A stretch of DNA of 64,000 nucleotides from Pseudomonas guariconensis (GCF_900102675.1 NZ_FMYX01000001.1:593214-657213), one strand, 5' to 3'. Shown: positions 45,024-54,175, counted from the first letter of the stretch. Numbers and translations: made by a program. Notes: generated from the sequence alone by a model not told the origin.

Positions 45024-45938
45024 ATGAACCGTAACGACCTGCGCCGCGTAGACCTGAACCTGCTGATCGTGTTCGAGACACTCATGCACGAACGCAGTGT
45101 GACCCGTGCCGCCGAGAAGCTGTTCCTCGGCCAGCCGGCGATCAGTGCCGCCCTGTCGCGCCTGCGTACCCTCTTCGATGACCCGCTGTTCGTGCGTACC
45201 GGCCGCAGCATGGAGCCCTCGGCCAGGGCTCATGAGATCTTCGCCCTGCTCTCGCCGGCGCTGGACTCGATCTCCACGGCCGTCAGCCGCGCCGCCGACT
45301 TCGACCCAGCCACCAGCACCTCGGTGTTTCGCATCGGCCTCTCCGACGATGCCGAATTCGCCTTGCTGCCGCTGTTGCTCAAACGGATTCGCGCCGAAGC
45401 GCCGGGCATCGTGCTGGTGGTGCGTCGGGTCAACTACCTGCTGATGCCCACATTGCTCGCCTCTGGCGAGATCTCGGTAGGCGTGAGCTACACCAATGAA
45501 CTGCCAGCCAACGCAAAGCGCAAGATCCTGCGCCGCAGCCAGCCCAAGTTGCTGCGCGCCGATAGCATGCCCGGCAGCCTGAGCCTCGATGACTTCTGTG
45601 CACGGCCCCATGCCCTGGTGTCGTTCGCAGGCGATCTGTCCGGCTTCATCGACGAAGCCCTCGAACAGATCGGCCGCAAGCGCCATGTGGTCCTGGCCGT
45701 GCCGCAGTTCAACGGCCTGGGTAGCCTGTTGGCGGGCACCGACATCGTCGCCACGGTGCCCGACTACACCGCCGACGCACTGACCGCCGCCGGCGGCCTG
45801 CGCGCCGAAGACCTCCCCCTGGACGTGCGCACCTTCGAGCTGCACATGGCCTGGCGCGGCGCACAGGACAACGACCCGGCCGAGCGGTGGTTGAGGTCGC
45901 GGATTCAGATGTTCTTCGGCGATCCTGACAGCCTTTGA
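45024..45938 (+). CDS. mexT: MexT-like LysR regulator
   Basis: 304 residues, the length of active MexT. The start MNRNDLRRVDLNLLIVFETL and the following HTH (SVTRAAEKLFLGQPAISAAL) agree closely with MexT as I know it, as does the end AWRGAQDNDPAERWLRSRI. MexT activates mexEF-oprN and mexS under disulfide or electrophile stress. Here mexS is divergent, but no efflux genes follow; a leuA-like gene converges 18 bases downstream. I saw no clear copy of the nod-box type MexT site in the 208-base gap. Confidence 0.87.
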   Translation: MNRNDLRRVDLNLLIVFETLMHERSVTRAAEKLFLGQPAISAALSRLRTLFDDPLFVRTGRSMEPSARAHEIFALLSPALDSISTAVSRAADFDPATSTSVFRIGLSDDAEFALLPLLLKRIRAEAPGIVLVVRRVNYLLMPTLLASGEISVGVSYTNELPANAKRKILRRSQPKLLRADSMPGSLSLDDFCARPHALVSFAGDLSGFIDEALEQIGRKRHVVLAVPQFNGLGSLLAGTDIVATVPDYTADALTAAGGLRAEDLPLDVRTFELHMAWRGAQDNDPAERWLRSRIQMFFGDPDSL

Positions 45939-45956
45939 TCGCCAAGCGCGGTCTGC

Positions 45957-47651
45957 CTAAGCCGTGGCGGTTACGCTCAGAGACTTGAGCAATCCCAGAC
46001 GCGTGGCACGGCAGACAGCGCTCACGACAGCCATGAGTGATGCCTGGAGCACGCTGCCGTCCCTGCCCACTCCAAACAGCAGCTGGTTGTTGACACGTAT
46101 CTCGATGTAAGCGATGGCTTCGGACTGGGCGCCATCACGCACAGCGTGCTCGTGGTAATCGGCAATATCGAAGGCCAGACCTTGTTGGGCAAGCGCATCT
46201 ACCAGCGCGGCCAATGGGCCGTTGCCTTCGCCAGCAAGCGCCAGGTGCTCACCGTCAATTGCCAGTTGTGCGTCAAGGTACGTACGGGTTTCGTCCGTGG
46301 CGAGCACCGGTTGCAGCAAGGTGTATGGATTGCCCTGCTCCAGATAGTGTTCGGTGAAGCACGACCAAATCATCTCACGGGTGATCTCCCTGCCTTCGCT
46401 ATCGGCAACCTGCTGCACCAGCCCGCTGAATTCCATCTGCAACCGGCGCGGCAGGACGATACCCTGCTGCTCCAGCAGATAGGCCACACCACCCTTGCCT
46501 GACTGGCTGTTGACCCGGATGACGGCTTCATAACTACGTCCCATGTCGGCCGGATCGATCGGCAGGTACGGAACCTCCCAGAAACCGTCGGGATCGCTTT
46601 GGCGGCGGGCGAAGCCTTTCTTGATAGCGTCCTGGTGAGAACCGGAAAATGCCGTGAATACCAATTCTCCCGCGTAGGGGTGACGTGGGTGGGTCGGCAA
46701 CTGGTTACACAACTCGACCTCGCGCTGGACGTGGATGATGTCGGAGAAATCCAGCCCTGGACTGATGCCACTGGTATAGAGGTTCATCGCCAAGGTCAGA
46801 AGATCGACATTACCGGTACGCTCACCATTGCCGAACAACGTCCCCTCGACCCGCTCGGCTCCCGCCAGGCAGGCCTGCTCGGCAGTAGACACGCCGGTAC
46901 CACGATCATTGTGTGGGTGGACGCTGATGATCACACTGTCACGCTTGCGTACATGGCGGCAAAACCATTCGATCTGGTCAGCAAACACGTTAGCGGTGGA
47001 GACTTCCACGGTAGTGGGCAGATTCAGGATCATCTTGTTGGTTGGTGTCGGATCGAATACATCGATCACCGCTTCACAGATTTCCAGGCCAAAGTCGAGC
47101 TCGGTGAAGCAAAAGGTTTCAGGCGAATATTGGTAAGTCCACTGCGTCTGCGGGTTGGCCTGCATCAGCGCCTTGATCTCACGGGTGGCCTGAGTGGCAA
47201 TCTCGATGCAGCCAGCCCGATCCACGCCGAACACCACATCACGAAACACGGGAGCAGTGGCGTTATAAACATGCACGATGGCCCGTGGCACGCCCTTGAG
47301 CGCTTCGAAAGTACGTTCGATCAGGTGAGTGCGCGCCTGGGTCATGACCTGAATAGTGACATCCTCGGGAATGGCGCCGCTCTCGATCAATTCACGCACA
47401 TAGTCGAAGTCGGTTTGTGAGGCGGCCGGGAAACCTACCTCAATCTGTTTGAAACCGACTTTCACCAGCAAGTCGAAAAAACGCCGCTTGCGTTCAGCGT
47501 TCATCGGCTCGATCAGTGCCTGGTTACCGTCACGCATGTCGACACTGCACCACAGGGGAGCGGCCTTTTGAACGCGATTGGGCCATTGGCGGTCTGGCAA
47601 ATTGACTGTGGCGAAATGGCGATACTTACGGGAAGGATCCTTCAACATCAT
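45957..47651 (-). CDS. leuA: 2-isopropylmalate synthase (LeuA type 2)
   Basis: 564 residues. The catalytic DRE-TIM barrel has WCSVDMRDGNQALIEPM near the start and HPHNDRGTGVSTAEQ and GNGERTGNVDLL later; a C-terminal regulatory dimer domain starts about residue 430. The enzyme condenses acetyl-CoA with 2-oxoisovalerate in leucine synthesis. AGAGGAG lies eight bases before the ATG at 47651. The sequence differs from the usual pseudomonad LeuA in many places (MRDGNQA for LRDGNQS), so this may be a second copy rather than the housekeeping enzyme. Confidence 0.88.
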   Translation of the reverse strand: MMLKDPSRKYRHFATVNLPDRQWPNRVQKAAPLWCSVDMRDGNQALIEPMNAERKRRFFDLLVKVGFKQIEVGFPAASQTDFDYVRELIESGAIPEDVTIQVMTQARTHLIERTFEALKGVPRAIVHVYNATAPVFRDVVFGVDRAGCIEIATQATREIKALMQANPQTQWTYQYSPETFCFTELDFGLEICEAVIDVFDPTPTNKMILNLPTTVEVSTANVFADQIEWFCRHVRKRDSVIISVHPHNDRGTGVSTAEQACLAGAERVEGTLFGNGERTGNVDLLTLAMNLYTSGISPGLDFSDIIHVQREVELCNQLPTHPRHPYAGELVFTAFSGSHQDAIKKGFARRQSDPDGFWEVPYLPIDPADMGRSYEAVIRVNSQSGKGGVAYLLEQQGIVLPRRLQMEFSGLVQQVADSEGREITREMIWSCFTEHYLEQGNPYTLLQPVLATDETRTYLDAQLAIDGEHLALAGEGNGPLAALVDALAQQGLAFDIADYHEHAVRDGAQSEAIAYIEIRVNNQLLFGVGRDGSVLQASLMAVVSAVCRATRLGLLKSLSVTATA

Positions 47652-48014
47652 GGCGGCTTCTCCTCTGCCTGGGTTTGCTGTGTAGCCGCCCGAACAGAAC
47701 CGGAGCGACATTGGATCCAATCTAAACCCTGGCCGCTTCAGGAGGATTGCGTTTTATCGCTCACAAATGCCAAATTTCCAACATACATTGCTATGTACTT
47801 CGAATAATTGGGTTTTTATAGCCGTATAGTTCAAAGACAAGAACTTTTCTACCGAAACACCGTTCTACAGTGATCGACCTTACAAATCGGTACCGTCGCC
47901 CGGCACTGCGCAAGACATTCGACAAGTTACCAATGGTAGGTTACTTTTCGTAGCTAACAGCCAGCGGACACCTATGATCTCGACAGCCGCTCGCCAAACT
48001 GCCGGAGTATCGCC
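47652..48014. other. AT-rich divergent promoter region
   Basis: No gene is supported. It separates leuA from the divergent quinone reductase gene. An inverted repeat TACAT-TGCT-ATGTA lies at 47784-47797. I looked for a leucine-rich leader peptide before leuA and saw none. Confidence 0.4.
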
Positions 48015-48611
48015 ATGCACAGCCTGATCGTCGTCGCCCACCCCAATCCCGATTCCTTGACTCATGCCATTGCCCGGCACGTCGCCCTGGGCATAGCCGC
48101 TTCTGACGCGCAGCACACTAGTGAATTTGCAGATCTCGCGGCCGAAGGTTTCGATCCGCGTTTCAACCAAGAGGATCAAGCGCTCTTCATGAAACAAGCC
48201 GCAGCGCCTGCTGACGTGGCCAGTGAGCAAGAGCGACTGGATCGTGCCGATGCCTTGGTCATTGTTTACCCGATCTATTGGTGGTCATTCCCTGCCTTGC
48301 TCAAAGGCTGGATTGATCGGGTGTTTTCGATGGGCTGGGCCTACGAGGACAGTGGCAATGGCAAAGTCGTGAAAAAGCTGCAGCGTCTGCAGGTTCACCT
48401 GGTTGCCGTTGGCGGCGCCGATGAAGGGACCTTCACTCGACACGGCTACGGGCCTGCGATGAAGACCCAGATCGACCACGGGATTTTCGATTACTGCGGA
48501 GCCCGTGTGCACAGCTCCACCTTGCTTCTGGCATCGGATGAGGGTTATCCGCAGGTTCATCTGGAGACTGCGTACAAGATAGGCGCCGGTATGGCAGCTT
48601 CCCAGCACTGA
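48015..48611 (+). CDS. NAD(P)H quinone oxidoreductase, NQO1/flavodoxin-like
   Basis: 198 residues. The flavodoxin-like fold starts MHSLIVVAHPNPDSLTHA, and the flavin loop is VIVYPIYWWSFPALLKGWIDR, typical of MdaB/KefF/NQO1 proteins that reduce quinones by two electrons. GGAG lies upstream of the ATG. A TetR gene follows after 23 bases on the same strand and is likely its regulator. Confidence 0.88.
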   Translation: MHSLIVVAHPNPDSLTHAIARHVALGIAASDAQHTSEFADLAAEGFDPRFNQEDQALFMKQAAAPADVASEQERLDRADALVIVYPIYWWSFPALLKGWIDRVFSMGWAYEDSGNGKVVKKLQRLQVHLVAVGGADEGTFTRHGYGPAMKTQIDHGIFDYCGARVHSSTLLLASDEGYPQVHLETAYKIGAGMAASQH

Positions 48612-48634
48612 ACAAGAGTGGGACAATCGGCAGC

Positions 48635-49234
48635 ATGACTTCACCAACTTCCGTACCTTCGCGCCGACGCCTGCCCCGAGAAGCCCGCACCCGCCAGTTG
48701 CTGGAGGCCTCCTGGGCATTGATCGGCGATGAGGGTACGGATGCCCTCACGCTGGGTCGCCTGGCCGATGTAGCAGGCATCACCAAACCTGTGGTTTACG
48801 ATCACTTCGGAACCCGCAATGGCCTGCTCGCCGCCCTCTACGAAGACTACGACATCCGCCAGACAGCCCTTTTCGATGCCGCCGTCGCAACCGCCGAGCC
48901 CACGTTGACGGACAAAGCACGTATCTTCGCCGCTGCCTATGTCGATTGCGTGCTGACACAAGGGCGTGAGATCCAAGGGGTCCTGGCGGCACTCAGCGGG
49001 TCTCCGGAGCTTGCGGCCGTCAAACGCCGATATCAGAAAGCATTCATCCAAAAATGTGCGGACGTGTTTGCGCCCTTCGCCGGCTCCGCTGGCCTATCGA
49101 GCGCTAGCCTGTGGGCCATGCTTGGCGCCGCCGACGCCCTGTCCGATGCTGCGGTAGTGGGAGACATCACTGCAGAGCAGGCAAAGCAAGAGCTGCGCCA
49201 GACCATACTGGGCATGGTCAAACGCAGCGGCTGA
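48635..49234 (+). CDS. TetR-family regulator
   Basis: 199 residues. The N-terminal HTH reads ARTRQLLEASWALIGDEGTD then RLADVAGITKPVVYDHFGTR, a normal TetR pattern. The ligand domain is divergent. It lies 23 bases after the quinone reductase gene and probably represses that unit, sensing a quinone-like compound. The target and ligand are inferred from position only. Confidence 0.87.
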   Translation: MTSPTSVPSRRRLPREARTRQLLEASWALIGDEGTDALTLGRLADVAGITKPVVYDHFGTRNGLLAALYEDYDIRQTALFDAAVATAEPTLTDKARIFAAAYVDCVLTQGREIQGVLAALSGSPELAAVKRRYQKAFIQKCADVFAPFAGSAGLSSASLWAMLGAADALSDAAVVGDITAEQAKQELRQTILGMVKRSG

Positions 49235-49358
49235 ACTGCGACACACTGCAACAACGCTTACCGCGATCGAAGTGCAAGAAATGGTCTTGCTCAATTTAGT
49301 TGTCGCAATCCAATGGACATGGGCGAAGCCTGTGCCCGTAAGGTTTCGCGAATGCCGC

Positions 49359-49775
49359 TCAGCTACAAGCAGCCACCGCCTCAATTTCCACAAGCATCCC
49401 ATCCAGCGCCAGTCGTGACACCGGAATCAACGTACAGACGGGCGCCCTGTCCTTCCAGACCCGATCGACCTCCCTGACCCACTCGCGCAGGCGATGCTCA
49501 TCATGATCGACGATCAGCAAGGTCAGCTTGAACACTTGATGCAAGCTTGCGCCCTGCGATTGGAGTGCGGTGCTCAGGTTGGCCAATGCCTGTCTGGCCT
49601 GCTCAGAGAACGCCGATGGCAGTCGCCCATGGACATCCTCACCGCCTTGCCCGGCGATGAACAACAGCCTGGTCCCAGGTGCCACTGCCGCGACGTGGGA
49701 ATATCCATTATCGCGCGGGTCATACAACCCAGCTGGATTGGACAGCTCGAACACAGGACGAGAATCGTTGAACAT
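49359..49775 (-). CDS. RidA-family protein
   Basis: 138 residues, one RidA/YjgF domain. It contains VAAVAPGTRLLFIAGQGGED, a middle helix QARQALANLSTALQSQGASL and the end APVCTLIPVSRLALDGMLVEIEAVA. The Arg in APVCTLIPVSRLA-type ends (RPARTxVxVxxL in RidA itself) is not in the canonical position, so true enamine deaminase activity is uncertain. Confidence 0.87.
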   Translation of the reverse strand: MFNDSRPVFELSNPAGLYDPRDNGYSHVAAVAPGTRLLFIAGQGGEDVHGRLPSAFSEQARQALANLSTALQSQGASLHQVFKLTLLIVDHDEHRLREWVREVDRVWKDRAPVCTLIPVSRLALDGMLVEIEAVAACS

Positions 49776-49854
49776 AGGGCTACTCCAGTGGTGAGAGCGG
49801 GCATTCTGAAACCTCGAGTTAACCTAAGGTCAAGCGTGCAGCCCGAAGGCGCTT

Positions 49855-50307
49855 TCAAGGCCCAGTGCACGCATCGGCCGGCGCCTTGCCCTGCGCCGAC
49901 AGAGGCACATCGAACACACGATCGAAGCTCCACTGAAATACCAATGCATAGAAGAAGAAAAACACGAACAACCCCAGATCGGTCACCAATGCGGCCCACC
50001 ACGAGATCTGCAGCCACCAGGCGACCAAGGGCACCAACAGCACCACCAGCCCGCCTTCGAACCCCACCGAATGAAGCAGACGCCTTCCGACAGTACGCGC
50101 CCGGTTCGCCTGACGGCTCTCCCAGAACTCGAACAGGTAGTTGTACACCACGTTCCAAAGCAAGGCGCTGGCAGACAGCATCAACGACAGGGCACCGGCA
50201 TGCGCCAAGCCATTCTTGTAGACCAGGGCGATTGCAGGTGACAGAACGGCGACGGCGATGGCTTCATAAAGCACAGCCTGTACGACTTTTCGAAGAGGGC
50301 CTTGCAT
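49855..50307 (-). CDS. PACE-family efflux protein
   Basis: 150 residues with four membrane helices in two similar halves, as in the AceI chlorhexidine exporter. Marks are ALLWNVVYNYLFEFWE in the first half and VGRRLLHSVGFEGGLVVL and FVFFFFYALVFQWSFDRVFD in the second. These proteins expel biocides or polyamines using the proton gradient. A LysR gene is divergent, as for aceI/aceR in Acinetobacter. Confidence 0.87.
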   Translation of the reverse strand: MQGPLRKVVQAVLYEAIAVAVLSPAIALVYKNGLAHAGALSLMLSASALLWNVVYNYLFEFWESRQANRARTVGRRLLHSVGFEGGLVVLLVPLVAWWLQISWWAALVTDLGLFVFFFFYALVFQWSFDRVFDVPLSAQGKAPADACTGP

Positions 50308-50419
50308 GACGATGCACCTATGATTGAGCGAGTGCCGCTCACCTTAGCGCCCGATGAAAGCCAGGAAAAATGAGATAAATTGAGCCGGTCCCAATCCAAT
50401 TCATCCAGGGAGGTGGTGG

Positions 50420-51313
50420 GTGTTCTCCACGCTTGCGCTCAACGCGCTGCGCAGCTTCGAGGCTGCGGCACGCCTAGGCAGTTTCAAGACCGCCGCCGAG
50501 GAACTGTCTGTCACACCGGCGGCCATTTCCCACCAGGTCAAGGCGCTGGAGGCCCGGCTTGGCACGTTGCTGTTCGAGCGCTCCGGGCAAGGCGTGGCAC
50601 TGACCGAGCAAGGCGAACAGCTCTATCGCCAGGTCCACCAAGCGTTCCTCGATATCAGCCGGAGCCTGGAACACTTCCTGCCGAAAACCACTTCGCTGAC
50701 CCTCACCCTCACCACGACGCCCGGTTTGGCCGCGAGCTGGCTGATCCCAAGGCTCGGCGCTTTCTATCGTGCTTTCCCGCAGCTGGACATACGGGTCGAC
50801 ACCCGTAACGAGCTGGTGGACCTGTTACGTGACTCCAGCGTCGACATCGCCATTCGAGCCGTCAGCCGCCCAGATCCGAAGCTGTTCAGCCAGCCACTGA
50901 TGAACGAACGCTTCTCGGTCTATGCCGCACCAGCCGTGCTGGCCCGCCTGGATGAGAACCAATTGCAGCTGATAGACCTCCGCTGGCAGATTCCGCAAGG
51001 CGACACGATCAATTGGCAAAGCTGGTGTGCAGCCGCCGGCTGTGCGCACTGGCTGGGACGGGCACGCATGCGTGAGTTCGATGATGAGCATTATGCGTTG
51101 GCGGCCGCCATCGCGGGCCATGGATTGGTGCTGGCAAGCAACGTGCTGGTGGCCGACAGCCTCAAGCGAGGTGAACTGATGACCTTCAGGCCTGAAATCA
51201 GCCTGCCAGGGCCACGTTACATGGCGGTGTGCGTGCCGGGCCGAGAGCGACAGGAAGAAATGAAAGCGTTGCTGACGTGGTTGGAAGAAGCGGCGGCGGC
51301 CACCATGGCGTGA
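50420..51313 (+). CDS. LysR-family regulator of the PACE gene
   Basis: 297 residues. HTH: LRSFEAAARLGSFKTAAEEL then TPAAISHQVKALEARLG, of the GcvA-like group. The start is GTG (50420) with GGGAGG about ten bases upstream; no better ATG is present. It lies 112 bases from the divergent PACE gene and probably activates it. Confidence 0.87.
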   Translation: MFSTLALNALRSFEAAARLGSFKTAAEELSVTPAAISHQVKALEARLGTLLFERSGQGVALTEQGEQLYRQVHQAFLDISRSLEHFLPKTTSLTLTLTTTPGLAASWLIPRLGAFYRAFPQLDIRVDTRNELVDLLRDSSVDIAIRAVSRPDPKLFSQPLMNERFSVYAAPAVLARLDENQLQLIDLRWQIPQGDTINWQSWCAAAGCAHWLGRARMREFDDEHYALAAAIAGHGLVLASNVLVADSLKRGELMTFRPEISLPGPRYMAVCVPGRERQEEMKALLTWLEEAAAATMA

Positions 51314-51362
51314 ATCCGGTGCGCCAGGGCGGTTTATCCACCCCAGCGCGGTTCAAAGGCAA

Positions 51363-51638
51363 TCAGCGGTCTTTGTCCCACTTTTCAGTGTCGCCTTGCG
51401 GCTGTTGCCCACCCATGCGGTCTTGCTGCGAGGGGTTCTTTTGGTCGGTCATGTTCTGGCCAGACTGCCCACCTTGGCTTCCCGAATCCCGGGAGCGATC
51501 CCAATCCTTGTTCATTTTGTCCTCAGGCTTACGGCCGGATTCGGAGCCACCTTTTTGCTGATTGGACCCTTGGCCACCTTGTTGACCTGCGCCGGTGCTG
51601 CCGCCTTGGTCGCCACGGTTGTCTTGATTGTTAGCCAT
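51363..51638 (-). CDS. hydrophilic glycine/glutamine-rich protein, unknown
   Basis: 91 residues with almost no hydrophobic residues, rich in Gly, Gln, Asp, Ser and Lys (GAGQQGGQGSNQQKGG, then EDKMNKDWDRSRD). It is predicted disordered and resembles small stress-induced hydrophilins. GAGGTAA precedes the ATG. The hairpin in front of it is nearly the same as that of the gene at 10789-11160. Confidence 0.6.
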   Translation of the reverse strand: MANNQDNRGDQGGSTGAGQQGGQGSNQQKGGSESGRKPEDKMNKDWDRSRDSGSQGGQSGQNMTDQKNPSQQDRMGGQQPQGDTEKWDKDR

Positions 51639-51657
51639 GATCGCTTACCTCAAGTCA

Positions 51658-51677
51658 AACACAGGAAGATCTGTGTT
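51658..51677 (-). promoter_or_regulatory. hairpin leader before the hydrophilic-protein gene
   Basis: AACACAG and CTGTGTT pair around six bases, 20-39 bases before the ATG. Coding-strand reading CACAGATCTTCCTGTG is close to CACAGGCTTCCTGTG of the element at 11179-11197. Confidence 0.5.
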
Positions 51678-51820
51678 CCTGTATGAGTGGCAGAAGTCGT
51701 CGCGCTATGCATTTTCTTCAGCAATTTCAGACCAAATGCCTTAACAACCACAGGCCCGGCATTTACGGCTCAAAACGCCACGACTCCTAGCCTGCAGCCT
51801 GACGTCAAGCGCTTGATTGG

Positions 51821-52552
51821 TCACGCGGTGCCGATGACGACGCCTTGGGCTTTGAGGTTATGGAGCAACGCACTGCCTTGGGATTCGATAGCCGCTCGTT
51901 CGACACCCCCCCAATCAGCTACCACGGCGAGGTGTTCCCGACCGGTGAGCGGTTGCTGTTGCATTGACACCAGCAGCGCATGGGCCAACGGCGCAAGCCG
52001 CGCGAAGTGGATTTTCTGGTCTGCACCGCGTCGCGCCAGCAACAACGTGGGTTCGGCTGGTGCTGCCAGCGGAATGTGGTCGGGGCCGATATGGCTGACC
52101 GGCCAGGCATAGGCCAAGGGCATGGCAAGGCTCGATAGCAGCGGCACACCGTCGAGCAGGTCGCCCTCTGGATCATGGGACGCGTCGGTGGCGTCGCTAA
52201 GCAACAACAGGGTCTCGACCCATTCATAGTGGGCCAGTTCGGCGACCCAGCCCGGCAGGTCGGCGCGGGTCTCCAGGTAGTTGACCCACTCGCCTGCCAC
52301 TTCAGTGAACAACGGCGTCTTGCAGCGGTGGCTGGCATAGAAATCCGCAGTCAGCGATTGCCATTGCGCCTGGGGCAACGTGGCGCTCAGCACAGGGAAG
52401 CTGCCAGCCAGCAGCGACCGCATATTGCCCAGAAACAGTTGTCGGTACACCGCCAGGCGCCGCGCTTCGATGCCGGGCGGTGCAGGGTTGGCGTGCGGAT
52501 CGCGAATGAAACGGCTCATGCACAGTTGCTGTTCGCGCAAAGTCTCAGCCAT
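51821..52552 (-). CDS. hvfC: DUF2063 partner protein of the bufferin operon
   Basis: 243 residues. The DUF2063 pattern is clear: [14 protein letters not shown] at the start, then [20 protein letters not shown] and [25 protein letters not shown]. Known role: in Haemophilus HvfC (BufC) binds the precursor and helps the DUF692 enzyme. It overlaps the end of hvfB by eight bases and lies third in the operon. The symbol is by family. Confidence 0.85.
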   Translation of the reverse strand: MAETLREQQLCMSRFIRDPHANPAPPGIEARRLAVYRQLFLGNMRSLLAGSFPVLSATLPQAQWQSLTADFYASHRCKTPLFTEVAGEWVNYLETRADLPGWVAELAHYEWVETLLLLSDATDASHDPEGDLLDGVPLLSSLAMPLAYAWPVSHIGPDHIPLAAPAEPTLLLARRGADQKIHFARLAPLAHALLVSMQQQPLTGREHLAVVADWGGVERAAIESQGSALLHNLKAQGVVIGTA

Positions 52553-53390
52553 GACGCACCTCCGGCGCTTGCGCGGCGACCTGCAGCATCCGGATGGCCT
52601 CCACCTCGCCGAGCAGTTCGGCAAGTGGCGGGAAATTGAAATCGCGCTCCAGCAAAGTCGGCACCACCCCCAGGTACTGGTAGGCGCTGTGCAACAATTG
52701 CCAGACGTCATGCTGCACCGCAGCACCGTGGGTATCGATCTTAAGATCAGGCGCTTCATCGTAATGACCGGCCACATGCAGGCAAGCCACCCGCCCGGCT
52801 GGCACACGGGCAAGGAAAGCGTCAGCGTCGTAACCGTGGTTGCAGGCGTTGACGACCAGGTTGTTGATGTCCAGCAACAGATCGCAGTCGGCCTCATTCA
52901 GCACCGCGCACAAGAAATCGATCTCGGACATCGCCTGGTAAGGCGCCGCATAGTAGGAAATGTTCTCCACAGCGATGCGTCGACCGAGGGCATCCTGAAC
53001 CTCACGAATGCGCCTGGCAGTATGGCGCACCGCTTCATCGGTGAAAGGCATGGGGATCAGGTCGTACAAATGGCCGTCATCGCTGCAATAGCTCAGGTGT
53101 TCGCTGAACAGCGGGACATCATGCTGGTCGAGAAAGGCACGGATGCGCCGCAAGAACTCATGATCCAGCGGTTCGGGGCCACCAAGGGACAACGAAAGGC
53201 CGTGGCAGGACAGCGGAAAGCGCTCGGCCAGGCGGGCCAGGCTCTCACCGTAGGCGCCGCCGACGCCGATCCAGTTGTCTGGCGCACACTCGAGAAAATC
53301 CACCGCCCCAACATCCATGTTCAGCAGCTCAGGCAAAAGCGACCGACGCAGGCCGAGCCCGGCACCGTGCAAGGCAAACGAAGTACTCAT
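52545..53390 (-). CDS. hvfB: DUF692 iron enzyme of the bufferin operon
   Basis: 281 residues, the DUF692 (MNIO) fold. Metal-ligand regions are [46 protein letters not shown] and [16 protein letters not shown] enzymes such as MbnB and HvfB use a multi-iron centre and O2 to turn cysteines of a precursor into oxazolone/thioamide or thiooxazole groups that bind copper. It lies between the precursor gene and hvfC, 63 bases after the former. Confidence 0.9.
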   Translation of the reverse strand: MSTSFALHGAGLGLRRSLLPELLNMDVGAVDFLECAPDNWIGVGGAYGESLARLAERFPLSCHGLSLSLGGPEPLDHEFLRRIRAFLDQHDVPLFSEHLSYCSDDGHLYDLIPMPFTDEAVRHTARRIREVQDALGRRIAVENISYYAAPYQAMSEIDFLCAVLNEADCDLLLDINNLVVNACNHGYDADAFLARVPAGRVACLHVAGHYDEAPDLKIDTHGAAVQHDVWQLLHSAYQYLGVVPTLLERDFNFPPLAELLGEVEAIRMLQVAAQAPEVRHG

Positions 53391-53453
53391 GGGTGATCTC
53401 CTGGGGGCTGTCGCCTCCCCGGCCGACGTGCTCGGGGAGGCGATCAGCGAAGG

Positions 53454-53975
53454 TCAGTTCCTGGCCTGGCTCAACTTGCTGTACAGATCGGAAGGGAATG
53501 GCTTGCCGTTGGCGTCGAACTGGTTCTTGCGGAACTGGTACACCTCACCCTCGGAGAGGAAGCCGTCGTGATTGGCGTCGATGGCATCGAACTCGGCATT
53601 GGCCTTGGGCGCGACCGCCAGCAGCTCGGCACGCGAGACCCGGCCATCATGGTTGGTGTCGGTACGGGCAAAGGAGGCATCGCCACACTTGCCCTCCCCG
53701 CACTTGCCTTCAGCCTGGGTCGCCTTGGCCTGGGCGCCATCGGCACCGCATTTGCCCTCGCCGCACTTGCCTTCAGTCTGGGTCGCCTTGGCACCACTGG
53801 CACCGCACTTGCCCTCACCACACTTGCCCTCCCCGGCTTTTTGCGCGGAAGCAAGCTGATAGCCCTGGGGCATTGCGTCCACGGCAAAGGCGGCGGATGT
53901 CATGTTGATGCCTCCGACCAGGGCGATGGTGAGCAGGCCGAGGCGGGTCTTGCTTGGGAACTGGGAACGGGACAT
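53454..53975 (-). CDS. hvfA: bufferin/HvfA-type RiPP precursor with a C-terminal EF-hand pair
   Basis: 173 residues. Signal peptide 1-31 (SAAFA). Three EGKCGEGKCG repeats carry six cysteines (52, 57, 71, 76, 92, 97), the modified motif of BufA2/HvfA precursors. Residues 101-173 form two EF-hand loops, DTNHDGRVSRAE (106-117) and DANHDGFLSEGE (133-144), both with canonical calcium ligands. GGAG precedes the ATG. A precursor combining Cys-repeat core and calcium-binding domain is unusual to my knowledge. The product is expected in the periplasm and probably binds copper. Confidence 0.85.
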   Translation of the reverse strand: MSRSQFPSKTRLGLLTIALVGGINMTSAAFAVDAMPQGYQLASAQKAGEGKCGEGKCGASGAKATQTEGKCGEGKCGADGAQAKATQAEGKCGEGKCGDASFARTDTNHDGRVSRAELLAVAPKANAEFDAIDANHDGFLSEGEVYQFRKNQFDANGKPFPSDLYSKLSQARN

Positions 53976-54079
53976 GGTGATTCTCCGAAATATCTATGCG
54001 ATTGGCCGCTAGGGCGAACGTGCCGGGGAACGTGGCCTAGGGCCGTTTCGTTCAGGCAGGTTCATTTGGCCTCACGCGT

Positions 54080-54157
54080 GTATCGCGCACGTATCCGCAG
54101 GTAGCGGCATTTGTAAGCGAAGCCTTGCAAGCAGGCGCTTAGATACACAGAGATACA
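54080..54157. promoter_or_regulatory. direct repeats upstream of the hvfA operon
   Basis: AGATACA occurs twice at a 10-base period (54141-54157), and GTATC twice at an 11-base period (54080-54095). These phased repeats suit a response regulator of the OmpR family, for example a copper sensor. They lie 105-182 bases upstream of the hvfA start. Confidence 0.35.
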
Positions 54158-54175
54158 TTCAGCCCAGGCGTCGGA

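Noticed and set aside
47652..48014. Leucine leader peptide or attenuator before leuA
   Set aside because: I found no short frame rich in Leu codons followed by alternative stems.
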